A stretch of 64,000 nt of DNA, from the NCBI GenBank assembly GCA_946616295.1, contig CAMOIU010000005.1:1-64000 (forward strand). Direction: 5' to 3'. The number at the start of each line of letters is the position of its first letter. Position 1 is the stretch's first letter. Below are positions 7,922 to 16,138 of this stretch, in pieces. The stretch comes from CAG-791 sp002392385 (GTDB taxonomy: Bacteria; Bacillota; Clostridia; Lachnospirales; Lachnospiraceae). The position numbers were made by a program, and so were the translations under genes. The notes under the pieces are model-generated. The model was given only the letters and a program-made list of their open reading frames with translations. It was not told the origin of the DNA and searched no databases.

Positions 7922-9496
7922 ATGCAGATACATATGATGATCGCGAGAGTCAGCGCGGATCTCTATCGCTATGAGATCCACGCTCTTTTGAAGGCCTTTT
8001 TCCCCAGGGAGGAGGTCAAGGTAAGAGTAGACGGAGAGCCGACGGGGGGCAGCAGGGCACAGGCTGAGAAGGAAGCCGCTCTGATCCCCTTTCTTCATGT
8101 CCGCTACGGGGACAGGGACCTGGAGATGACCCTGCGGGACAGCGAGGGTCTCTGCGGGCGGGAGAGCGGCGGAGATCCGGCGGAGGAGATGTTTACGGCT
8201 TCCCTGCGCTGGCCTTCGGAGGATTTTCCCGGGGACTGGGGACTGCCTGAGGGGACGGCGGCCAATGTCCGCAGCTATGCCCTCAAGACCCTGGTCAAGC
8301 ATATGGTCTACAGGCTCCTGGCGGAGGCGACGGGAAGATCCCTCCCTTGGGGAGAGCTGATCGGGATCCGGCCAACCAAGATCGCCCGCGACCGGCTGGA
8401 CGAGGGGGCGACGATCCCGGAGGCGGCCCGCTATATGGAGGATTCTTTCTACGTAAGCCCTGAGAAAGCGGTCCTGGCGGCGGAGATCGCCCAGAGGGAG
8501 CGCAGGATCCTGTCGGGACTCAGCGGAGAGGGCGGCTACAGCCTCTATGTGGGGATCCCTTTCTGCCCTACGACCTGTCTCTACTGCTCCTTCCCCTCCA
8601 ACGCCCTCCACGCCTGGAGTTCCCGGGTGGACGCCTATCTGGACGCCCTGGAGGCGGAGGCGGAGGCCGGCGCAGCCCTGATGCAGGGACGGGCGCCGGA
8701 CACCATCTATATCGGAGGCGGCACGCCCACCACACTGGAGCCGGCCCAGATGGAACGACTCATCGGGATCCTCCGGCGCTGCTACACCATGGATCGGTGC
8801 CTGGAGTTTACGGTGGAGGCCGGCAGACCGGACAGCATCACGGACGAGAAGCTGGCGGTCATGAAGGAAGGCGGCGTGAGCCGGATCAGCATCAACCCCC
8901 AGACCATGCGGGACGAGACCCTGAAGATCATCGGACGCCGGCACACGGCCGCGCAGACCGAGGAGGCCTTCCGGGCAGCCAGGGACGCGGGTTTTGACAA
9001 TATCAATATGGATATCATCCTGGGCCTGCCCGGCGAGGACAGCGGGGACGTGGCCTACACGACGGACTGCATCCGGGCGCTGGCGCCGGACTCCCTGACG
9101 GTCCATACGCTGGCCGTCAAGAGAGGGTCCCGCCTGCAGCAGTGGGTGACGGACAGGGGCTACGGCCTGCTCATGGATACGGAGAGAAGCATGGAGACGG
9201 CCTCCCGGGCGGCCGCGGACATGGGCATGGTGCCCTATTACCTCTACCGCCAGAAGAACATGACCGGCAACCTGGAGAATGTGGGCTATGCCACGGAGGG
9301 ACACTTCGGTATCTACAATATCCTGATCATGGAAGAGGTGCAGTCCATCCTGGCCCTGGGGGCGGGCAGCATATCCAAGGCCCTGTTTCCGGGCGGCCGG
9401 ATCGAGCGCGCCGACAACTGCAAGGATGTTCAGACCTACCTGGACACCCTGCCGGAGATGATCGCGAGAAAGAGCAGATTGTTCGGCGGAGCCTGA
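7922..9496 (+). CDS. hemZ: Radical SAM protein HemZ (coproporphyrinogen dehydrogenase-like)
   Basis: The 524-residue protein has an N-terminal region of about 170 residues typical of HemZ, then a radical SAM domain with the cluster motif CPTTCLYC (residues about 217-224), the GGGTPTTLEP segment and the MDIILGLPGE segment of the HemN family. HemN-type enzymes convert coproporphyrinogen III to protoporphyrinogen without oxygen. In heme-poor Clostridia the true substrate of HemZ is not settled. AAAGGAAG precedes the ATG. It is the third gene of the rel run. Confidence 0.9.
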   Translation: MQIHMMIARVSADLYRYEIHALLKAFFPREEVKVRVDGEPTGGSRAQAEKEAALIPFLHVRYGDRDLEMTLRDSEGLCGRESGGDPAEEMFTASLRWPSEDFPGDWGLPEGTAANVRSYALKTLVKHMVYRLLAEATGRSLPWGELIGIRPTKIARDRLDEGATIPEAARYMEDSFYVSPEKAVLAAEIAQRERRILSGLSGEGGYSLYVGIPFCPTTCLYCSFPSNALHAWSSRVDAYLDALEAEAEAGAALMQGRAPDTIYIGGGTPTTLEPAQMERLIGILRRCYTMDRCLEFTVEAGRPDSITDEKLAVMKEGGVSRISINPQTMRDETLKIIGRRHTAAQTEEAFRAARDAGFDNINMDIILGLPGEDSGDVAYTTDCIRALAPDSLTVHTLAVKRGSRLQQWVTDRGYGLLMDTERSMETASRAAADMGMVPYYLYRQKNMTGNLENVGYATEGHFGIYNILIMEEVQSILALGAGSISKALFPGGRIERADNCKDVQTYLDTLPEMIARKSRLFGGA

Positions 9497-9514
9497 GAAA
9501 GAGCAAACTATCTC

Positions 9515-9543
9515 TTGTTTTTTGTCCGTTTTCCGATTATATT
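9515..9543 (+). promoter_or_regulatory. Probable promoter of topA-codY
   Basis: TTGTTT, 17-bp spacer, TATATT, in the 160-base AT-rich gap after hemZ. The resulting leader is about 105 bases. Confidence 0.65.
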
Positions 9544-9656
9544 GAATTGATGTCGGGGAAAATATAGGCCTGACGGAGTAATAGTCAGAATATTTCCGGC
9601 ATTATATTTGAAATGATTCTTAATTACGATAACAAAGGAATAAGTAAGAGAGTCGC

Positions 9657-11798
9657 ATGGCAGTAACAAAGAAAGAAAAAACAAGTACAAAGAGAAAGAA
9701 AAATCTTGTGATCGTGGAGTCTCCCGCCAAGGTGAAGACCATCCGCAAGTTCCTGGGCTCCAACTATGAAGTGACGGCCAGCCAGGGACATGTGCGGGAT
9801 CTCCCCAAGAGCCAGCTGGGCATCGACGTGGAGCACGATTATGAGCCCAAATATATCACCATCCGCGGCAAGGGCGAGCTTCTGGCGGCCCTGCGCCGTC
9901 AGGTGAAGAAGGCGGACCGCATCTATCTGGCGACGGACCCTGACCGCGAAGGAGAGGCCATCTCCTGGCATCTGGTGGCTGCCCTGCATCTGGACGAGAT
10001 GGAGGACAAGGAGGTCTACCGGATCACCTTCAACGAGATCACCAAGAACGCCGTCCGGGAATCCCTCAAGCACGCCAGGGAGATCGACATGCATCTGGTG
10101 GACGCCCAGCAGACCAGGCGGATCCTGGACAGAATGGTGGGCTACCGGATCTCGCCGATCCTCTGGGGCAAGGTCAAGCGCGGGCTCTCAGCCGGCCGTG
10201 TCCAGTCCGCTGCCCTGCGGATGATCGCGGACCGGGAGGAGGAGATCGACAGCTTTGTCCCCCAGGAGTACTGGACACTGGACGCCCTGCTGGATATTGA
10301 CGGCGGCAGCGACAGCCTGCTGGTCCACTACTACGGGGAGAAGGAGGAGAACGGAGAGACCCGCAAGGTCGTGCCGGAATCCCGGAGCCAGATCGAGGAG
10401 CTCAGCGCCAGGATCGGCGGAGCGGGATTCACCGTAGAAGAGATCCGCCATTCCGAGCGCCTGCGCAGGCCGCCCCTTCCCTTTACGACATCGACTCTGC
10501 AGCAGGAGGCCAGCAAGCAGCTGGGCTTCTCCACCCAGAAGACCATGCGCATAGCCCAGCAGCTCTATGAGGGCGTGGAGATCAAGGGCAGCGGCACGGT
10601 GGCCCTGATCACCTATCTGCGTACGGACAGCACCAGGATCTCGGATGAGGCCCTGGCCTCCTCCGCGGCCTATATCCTCGATCACTACGGGGAAGAGTAT
10701 CTGCAGTCCGCCGCCAGAGAGGACAAGAACACAGGCAAGATCCAGGACGCCCATGAAGCCATCCGTCCCACGGATCTCAATATGCTCCCCGGACAGCTCA
10801 AGGAGGCCCTCAGCCGCGATCAGCTGAGACTCTATCAGCTGATCTGGAAGCGCTTCGTGTCCAGCCGGATGACACCGGCCAGATACGCCCTGACCCAGGT
10901 CAGGGTGAGCGCGGGGACAGCCCTTTTCTCCGCGGCGACCTCCAAGCTTGTTTTTGACGGTTATCAGAGTGTCTACAGGGCCGAGGAGGAAGAGGAGAAG
11001 TCGGACAGACTGTCCGGAAGCCTCACGGAGTCCTCGGAACTGACACTGAAAGAAATACAGCCCAAACAGCACTATACCCAGCCGCTGCCTCACTACACGG
11101 AGGCCTCCCTGGTGCGCGCCATGGAGGAGCAGGGGATCGGAAGACCCAGCACCTATGCGCCGACCATCACCACGCTCCTGGGCAGGAACTATATCGTCCG
11201 CGAGAATAAGAGCCTCTATATCACGGAGCTGGGCAGGGTGGTCAACGACATGATGCGCCAGGCCTTCCCCTCCATCGTGGATACCCGCTTCACGGCCAAT
11301 ATGGAAAGCCTTCTGGACGGGATAGCCGAGGGGAGCGTGCGCTGGAAGACGGTGATCGAGAATTTCTATCCGGATCTGGACGAGGCCGTGAACCAGGCGG
11401 CCGAGGAGCTGGAGAAGGTGACCGTCTCCGACGAGGAGACAGACGAGATCTGCGAGAAGTGCGGCCGGCACATGGTGATCAAGTACGGACGCCACGGCAA
11501 GTTCCTGGCCTGTCCCGGTTTTCCCGAGTGCCAGAACGCCAGACCTTATTATGAGAAGATCGGCGTGGCCTGTCCCAAATGCGGCAGGGACCTGGTGGTG
11601 CGGATGACCCGCAAGGGCAGACGCTATTACGGCTGCATGGGGTATCCCGAATGTGATTTCATGGCATGGCAGAGGCCTTCCGCCCAGCGCTGCGAAGTCT
11701 GCGGAGGCATCATGCTCATCAAGGGTGACAAGCTGGTCTGCATGGACCCTGCCTGCGGTCATACGCAGGAGCGGACCCCGGAAGCAACGGAGGAGTAA
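9657..11798 (+). CDS. topA: DNA topoisomerase I
   Basis: The 713-residue type IA enzyme relaxes negative supercoils. It begins with a Toprim domain after a Lys-rich leader (LVIVESPAKVKTI; DPDREGEAISWH), and has the catalytic Tyr in ITYLRTDS (Tyr320). The C-terminal end carries three zinc-ribbon modules: CEKCG...CPGFPEC, CPKCG...CMGYPEC and CEVCG...CMDPAC. Its ribosome site is weak (GAGAG, eight bases before ATG). Its stop overlaps the ribosome site of codY three bases on. In Bacillus the topA-codY interval holds trmFO, xerC and hslVU; here nothing lies between. Confidence 0.97.
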   Translation: MAVTKKEKTSTKRKKNLVIVESPAKVKTIRKFLGSNYEVTASQGHVRDLPKSQLGIDVEHDYEPKYITIRGKGELLAALRRQVKKADRIYLATDPDREGEAISWHLVAALHLDEMEDKEVYRITFNEITKNAVRESLKHAREIDMHLVDAQQTRRILDRMVGYRISPILWGKVKRGLSAGRVQSAALRMIADREEEIDSFVPQEYWTLDALLDIDGGSDSLLVHYYGEKEENGETRKVVPESRSQIEELSARIGGAGFTVEEIRHSERLRRPPLPFTTSTLQQEASKQLGFSTQKTMRIAQQLYEGVEIKGSGTVALITYLRTDSTRISDEALASSAAYILDHYGEEYLQSAAREDKNTGKIQDAHEAIRPTDLNMLPGQLKEALSRDQLRLYQLIWKRFVSSRMTPARYALTQVRVSAGTALFSAATSKLVFDGYQSVYRAEEEEEKSDRLSGSLTESSELTLKEIQPKQHYTQPLPHYTEASLVRAMEEQGIGRPSTYAPTITTLLGRNYIVRENKSLYITELGRVVNDMMRQAFPSIVDTRFTANMESLLDGIAEGSVRWKTVIENFYPDLDEAVNQAAEELEKVTVSDEETDEICEKCGRHMVIKYGRHGKFLACPGFPECQNARPYYEKIGVACPKCGRDLVVRMTRKGRRYYGCMGYPECDFMAWQRPSAQRCEVCGGIMLIKGDKLVCMDPACGHTQERTPEATEE

Positions 11799-11801
11799 AA
11801 T

Positions 11802-12605
11802 TTGGATAAGAATCAGACACTGGGCAATGTCAAGCTTCTGGACAATACCCGGAAGATCGAGAAACTGCTGCACAGAAGCAGCACAGGCAAGGTGGTCTTC
11901 AATGATATCTGCAGCGTCATGAGCGGCATCCTGGAGGCCAATATGCTCGTGATCAGCAAGAAGGGCAAGGTGCTGGGATTCGGCGAGGCCGGGAATGTCC
12001 CGGTCATCGGGGACCTGATCACGGACAGAGTGGGCGCCTTCGTCGACGAGGATCTGAACAACCGCTTCCTGTCCGTTCTGTCCACCCATGAGAACGTGAG
12101 CCTGGAAACATTGGGATTCGTCTCCGAGGAGGCCATGTCCCTGACGGGCATCATTGCCCCCATCGAGATCGCGGGGGAGCGGCTGGGAACGGTCTTCCTC
12201 TACAGAGGCGAGCAGACCTTCGGCATCGACGACATCATTCTCTGTGAGTACGGCACCACCGTGGTGGGCCTGGAAATGCTCCGTGCGGTCTCCGAGGAGA
12301 CCGCGGAGGAGAACCGCAAGATCGCGGTGGTCCGCAGCGCCATCAATACCCTGTCCTATACGGAGATGCACGCCATCATCCACATCTTCGAGGAGCTGGG
12401 CGACGTGGAGGGGATCCTGGTGGCCAGCAAGATCGCCGACAAGGCGGGCATCACCCGGAGCGTCGTGGTCAACGCCCTGCGCAAGTTCGAGTCCGCCGGC
12501 GTCATCGAATCCCGGTCCTCGGGCATGAAGGGAACCTATATCAAGGTCCTCAACGACGCGATCTACAGTGAACTGAGTGAAATGCGGCGTCAGGTGGGCC
12601 CGTAA
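11802..12605 (+). CDS. codY: GTP- and branched-chain-amino-acid-sensing regulator CodY
   Basis: The 267-residue protein matches CodY in length and order: an N-terminal GAF sensor for Ile/Leu/Val, a linker, and a C-terminal winged helix with the highly conserved stretches ASKIADKAGITRSVVVNALR and GMKGTYIKVLND. CodY represses or activates many genes in nutrient-rich cells. The start is TTG, with GGAGG eight to twelve bases upstream inside the end of topA, implying translational coupling. A candidate CodY site stands in this window at 19133-19147. A GTG or ATG alternative with a better site was not found. Confidence 0.95.
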   Translation: MDKNQTLGNVKLLDNTRKIEKLLHRSSTGKVVFNDICSVMSGILEANMLVISKKGKVLGFGEAGNVPVIGDLITDRVGAFVDEDLNNRFLSVLSTHENVSLETLGFVSEEAMSLTGIIAPIEIAGERLGTVFLYRGEQTFGIDDIILCEYGTTVVGLEMLRAVSEETAEENRKIAVVRSAINTLSYTEMHAIIHIFEELGDVEGILVASKIADKAGITRSVVVNALRKFESAGVIESRSSGMKGTYIKVLNDAIYSELSEMRRQVGP

Positions 12606-12618
12606 ACGGAAAGTTTAC

Positions 12619-12647
12619 TTGCAACCGCAGATCACCTGTGATAGAAT
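12619..12647 (+). promoter_or_regulatory. Promoter of rpsB-tsf
   Basis: TTGCAA, 17-bp spacer, TAGAAT, beginning 14 bases after the codY stop. Confidence 0.8.
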
Positions 12648-12654
12648 ACGAACG

Positions 12655-12764
12655 TTGCGAATTATTACGCACGCATCCCAGCGGCTGCCGGTGCCCGGAG
12701 AGGGCGGCAGGTTCCTCATTACCGCGTAAGGATGCGGAGGTCTAACCAAAACGGAGGAGAGAAA
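12655..12764 (+). promoter_or_regulatory. Structured 5' leader of rpsB
   Basis: The leader contains TTACGC then CGCATCC, a central CTGCC...GGCAG hairpin, then GCGTAA and GGATGCG. The first arm pairs with the third and the second with the fourth, which is a crossing (pseudoknot-like) or alternative-pair layout. It could be an autoregulatory S2-binding leader as known for other ribosomal-protein operons, but that is inference. Confidence 0.45.
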
Positions 12765-13532
12765 ATGAGCGTAGTAACAATGAAACAGCTTCTGGAAGCA
12801 GGCGTCCACTTCGGTCATCAGACCAAGAGATGGAACCCCAAGATGGCGCCTTACATCTTCACGGAGCGCAACGGCATCCACATCATCGACCTGCAGAAGT
12901 CTGTGATCAAGGTGGACGAGGCCTATCGTGCGGTCGTCGAGATCGTCTCCCAGGGAGGCACGATCCTTTTCGTCGGCACCAAGAAGCAGGCTCAGGACGC
13001 CATCAAGGCGGAGGCCGAGCGCTGCGGCATGTACTATGTCAATGAGAGATGGCTCGGCGGCATGCTGACCAACTTCAAGACCATCAAGAGCCGCGTGGAG
13101 AGACTGAAGAAGCTTGAGGCTATGTCCCAGGACGGCACCTTCGATGTCCTTCCCAAGAAGGAAGTTGCCAAGCTCCAGAAGGAGTGGGACAAGCTGGAGA
13201 AGAATCTGGGCGGCATCAAGACCATGACCCACATTCCGGATGCCATCTTCGTCGTTGATCCCAAGAAGGAGCGCATCTGCGTGGCGGAGGCTCAGGCTCT
13301 GGGCATCACCCTGATCGGTATCGGCGATACCAACTGCGATCCCGAGGAACTGGATTATGTGATCCCCGGCAACGACGACGCCATCCGTGCGGTCAAGCTC
13401 CTCAGCAGCAAGATCGCGGACGCTGTCATCGAGGCCAACCAGGGCGTTGAGGGTGACGCGGCTGAGCAGGCAGCTCTTGCCGAGGAATCCGCGGCCAGCG
13501 AGGCGGAGCAGGAAGCAGAGGGAACCCTCTGA
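12765..13532 (+). CDS. rpsB: 30S ribosomal protein S2
   Basis: The 255-residue product starts MSVVTMKQLLEAGVHFGHQT, the classic S2 opening, and has the later signatures WLGGMLTN and IGIGDTNCDP. S2 binds late in assembly of the small subunit. ACGGAGG/GGAGGA lies about seven bases before the ATG. The C-terminal 25 residues are acidic and Ala/Glu-rich, as in many Clostridia. It is followed 42 bases on by tsf; pyrH and frr, which often follow, are absent here. Confidence 0.97.
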   Translation: MSVVTMKQLLEAGVHFGHQTKRWNPKMAPYIFTERNGIHIIDLQKSVIKVDEAYRAVVEIVSQGGTILFVGTKKQAQDAIKAEAERCGMYYVNERWLGGMLTNFKTIKSRVERLKKLEAMSQDGTFDVLPKKEVAKLQKEWDKLEKNLGGIKTMTHIPDAIFVVDPKKERICVAEAQALGITLIGIGDTNCDPEELDYVIPGNDDAIRAVKLLSSKIADAVIEANQGVEGDAAEQAALAEESAASEAEQEAEGTL

Positions 13533-13574
13533 TCTTCCGGTGAAGATACGAAGAGAAGGAAAGGAAGTGCGCAA

Positions 13575-14519
13575 ATGGCAATTACAGCAGCACAGGTTAA
13601 GCAGCTCAGAGAGATGACCGGCGCGGGCATGATGGACTGCAAGAAGGCCCTCACCGCGACCAACGGCAATATGGACGAGGCGGTGGAGTTCCTCCGCAAG
13701 AACGGCATCATGAAGGCTGAGAAGAAGCAGAACCGCATCGCGGCGGAAGGCATCTGCTTCATCGCGTCCGAGGATGATCAGAAGGCAGCCATCGTGGAGG
13801 TCAACTCCGAGACTGACTTCGTTGCTCAGAATGAGAAGTTCCGCACCTATGTCAGCAAGGTCGCCGCACAGGCCCTTCACAGCAGCGCTGCGGATATGGA
13901 TACCTTCCTTGCGGAGCCCTGGGAAGAGGATGCTTCCAAGACCGTCAAGGATGCCCTCATCGACATGACGGCTGTGATCAGCGAGAAGCTGAGCATCCGC
14001 CGCTTTGAGAGAGTGGAAGCGCAGAACGGCTGTGTCGTGACTTATCTGCACGGCCAGGGCCGTATCGGTGTCATCATCGACGCCGAGACCGACGTGGTCA
14101 ACGACAGCGTCAAAGAAGCGCTCACCAACATCGCGATGCAGGTCGCGGCCATGAATCCCAAGTACGTTTCCGCGGACGAGGTCTCCGAGGAGTACAAAGA
14201 GCATGAGAAGGAGATTCTTCTTGCGCAGGCGCTAAAGGAGAACGAGGCTCTTCCCGAGAACAAGAGGAAGCCTCAGAACATCATCGAGAAGATGCTCATC
14301 GGCCGTCTGAACAAGGAACTGAAAGAGATCTGCCTCAATGACCAGGTCTATGTCAGGGCTGAGGACGGCAAGCAGTCTGTCAGCCAGTATCTGGCACAGG
14401 TCTCCAAGCAGAACGGCGCCAAGATCAGAGTGCGCAGGTTCGTGCGTTTCGAGACCGGCGAGGGCATGGAGAAGAGAGTTGACAATTTCGCCGAGGAAGT
14501 TATGGCTCAGGTGAGATGA
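13575..14519 (+). CDS. tsf: Translation elongation factor Ts
   Basis: The 314-residue protein has the N-terminal UBA-like domain with LREMTGAGMMDCKKAL and the core motif SETDFVAQN, which contacts EF-Tu. It exchanges GDP for GTP on EF-Tu. Length fits the family. AAGGAAG stands before the ATG. The rpsB-tsf pair ends at a terminator 38 bases downstream. Confidence 0.97.
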   Translation: MAITAAQVKQLREMTGAGMMDCKKALTATNGNMDEAVEFLRKNGIMKAEKKQNRIAAEGICFIASEDDQKAAIVEVNSETDFVAQNEKFRTYVSKVAAQALHSSAADMDTFLAEPWEEDASKTVKDALIDMTAVISEKLSIRRFERVEAQNGCVVTYLHGQGRIGVIIDAETDVVNDSVKEALTNIAMQVAAMNPKYVSADEVSEEYKEHEKEILLAQALKENEALPENKRKPQNIIEKMLIGRLNKELKEICLNDQVYVRAEDGKQSVSQYLAQVSKQNGAKIRVRRFVRFETGEGMEKRVDNFAEEVMAQVR

Positions 14520-14556
14520 TCTCCCCATATCCTTCAGATTGATCGAGTTTAATAAA

Positions 14557-14586
14557 GGCGCCTGGTCCCCGGATCAGGTGCCTTTT
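14557..14586 (+). terminator. Terminator after tsf
   Basis: GGCGCCTG pairs with CAGGTGCC across a short loop and is followed by TTTT. Confidence 0.85.
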
Positions 14587-14589
14587 CGC

Positions 14590-14618
14590 TTGCCAATACA
14601 GGGACCCATGGTTATAAT
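14590..14618 (+). promoter_or_regulatory. Promoter of mecA
   Basis: TTGCCA, 17-bp spacer, TATAAT, directly after the tsf terminator and 43 bases before the mecA start. Confidence 0.82.
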
Positions 14619-14660
14619 GGGGGCAACAGGGGGGCAGTTTCTTGCCTTGGAGAATAGAAT

Positions 14661-15296
14661 ATGAAGTTTCGCAGAGTCAATGATACTACGATAAACTGCA
14701 TAATCACCGAGGATGACCTCCGGGAGAACGGGCTTGTATTTCAGGATCTTTTCTCACGGAGGAAGGAAGTGCTTGCCTTTATCCGCAGCGTGATCGCCCA
14801 GGCGGTCTCCAGTGAGAAGATGTCCTTCACCGGGGAGCGCATCGCCATGCGGCTGTCCATCCTTCCGGACCGGTCCATTTCCCTCACCGTTTCTGACCAG
14901 ACGGATGACATGATTCCGGAGGGCCTGTTCGGGGCTGAGCTCCGGGAGACGGACACGGACAGTGACCGGAACGACAGTGGGACGGACAATGGATTTGAGG
15001 CCCAGAAGGAATACCTGATCCGGTTCGGAGAGCTTCTGAAGGCGGTTCAGTACAGTCATACCATGCCGCCTGAGAATATGCCGCCGTCCTCTCTCTATTA
15101 TGATGAGGAGAACCGCGAATACCTGCTGTGTATCCGCGGGACGGAGGATGAGGGGACTGCTTTCGAGAGAACGGTCCTTTCCGCCAATGAATTCGGTGTC
15201 CTTCAGACGGTTTCCTCGGGATCACTGGCACACGTTCGGGAGCATTGCCGGCCGGTGCTGGAAGAGGATGCCCTTCAGCAGCTGCGCGCGCTGTGA
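14661..15296 (+). CDS. mecA: MecA-like adaptor protein
   Basis: The 211-residue protein resembles the MecA/NegA family: an N-terminal target-binding half starting MKFRRVNDTTINCIITEDDL, a variable acidic linker (residues about 95-115, many Asp/Glu), and a C-terminal half that in MecA binds ClpC. MecA proteins hand substrates to ClpCP for degradation. The TGGAGA site lies about eight bases before the ATG. Similarity is in pattern and length rather than strict motifs, so the name is a family call. It heads a likely unit with the pseudouridine synthase, ligA and metA. Confidence 0.8.
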   Translation: MKFRRVNDTTINCIITEDDLRENGLVFQDLFSRRKEVLAFIRSVIAQAVSSEKMSFTGERIAMRLSILPDRSISLTVSDQTDDMIPEGLFGAELRETDTDSDRNDSGTDNGFEAQKEYLIRFGELLKAVQYSHTMPPENMPPSSLYYDEENREYLLCIRGTEDEGTAFERTVLSANEFGVLQTVSSGSLAHVREHCRPVLEEDALQQLRAL

Positions 15297-15400
15297 GCAG
15301 TCGATTCAGAATGAGAAGAATGCAGAGAGAACATACTGCAGGAGATCAGACAGCCGTTTCCTTTACTACCCCTGCACCGGAGAGGACAGGGGAGAAGAGG

Positions 15401-16123
15401 ATGCGGCTGAATGTTTATGTGGCGGCCGCGGCCGGCTGTTCCCGGAGAGAGGCGGACAGGCGCATAGAGGCGGGCAGGATCACTGTGAACGGCCGTCCCG
15501 GCATACAGGGACAGCAGGTCACGGCGGACGCCCTTGTCTGTGAGGACGGGCGCAGGATCGTCCTGCCGGCAGCGCGGACGGTGGCAGCCTTCTATAAGCC
15601 CGTGGGGGTGACATGCACGGCCGCGGATCCCCACGCGGGCAGGACGCTGGCGGATGTCTTCCGCTATGACAGGCGGCTGACCTATGCGGGCCGTCTGGAC
15701 AGGGATTCAGAGGGGCTGCTGATCATGACCGATGACGGTGCCCTGATCGAGGCCGCCATGCGCGGTGGCCAGGGGCACGAAAAGGAATACGCGGTGCGCA
15801 CGGACCGCCCCGTCTCGGATATTCAGCTGCGCAGGCTTTCAGAGGGTGTCCGGCTTATGGAACTGGGACGCACGACCCTGCCCTGCCGGGTGACGCGCAC
15901 GGGCGAGCGGACTTTCCGCATCGTGCTGACCCAGGGACTGAACCGGCAGATCCGGCGGATGTGTCTCGCGGTGGGACTGCGCGTGGTGAAGCTGAAGAGG
16001 ATCCGGGTGCTGAATATTGAACTGGGAACCCTGAAGCCGGGGGAATACCGGGTGATCACCGGGGAGGAGCTGGAGGAGTTCTACAGACAGGCAGGTATCG
16101 GAAGGCAGCAGGCAGATGTCTGA
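15401..16123 (+). CDS. RsuA/RluB/RluF-family pseudouridine synthase
   Basis: The 240-residue enzyme has an N-terminal S4 RNA-binding domain (MRLNVYVAAAAGCSRREADR) and the catalytic signature GRLDRDSEGLLIMTDDG with the nucleophilic Asp. The C-terminal GLNRQIRRMC motif is typical of the group that acts on 16S or 23S rRNA. Which uridine is modified cannot be told; overall form is nearest RluF. GGAGAAGAGG directly precedes the ATG. It lies 104 bases after mecA, and ligA starts 15 bases after its stop. Confidence 0.88.
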   Translation: MRLNVYVAAAAGCSRREADRRIEAGRITVNGRPGIQGQQVTADALVCEDGRRIVLPAARTVAAFYKPVGVTCTAADPHAGRTLADVFRYDRRLTYAGRLDRDSEGLLIMTDDGALIEAAMRGGQGHEKEYAVRTDRPVSDIQLRRLSEGVRLMELGRTTLPCRVTRTGERTFRIVLTQGLNRQIRRMCLAVGLRVVKLKRIRVLNIELGTLKPGEYRVITGEELEEFYRQAGIGRQQADV

Positions 16124-16138
16124 ATGAGGACTGGAAGT

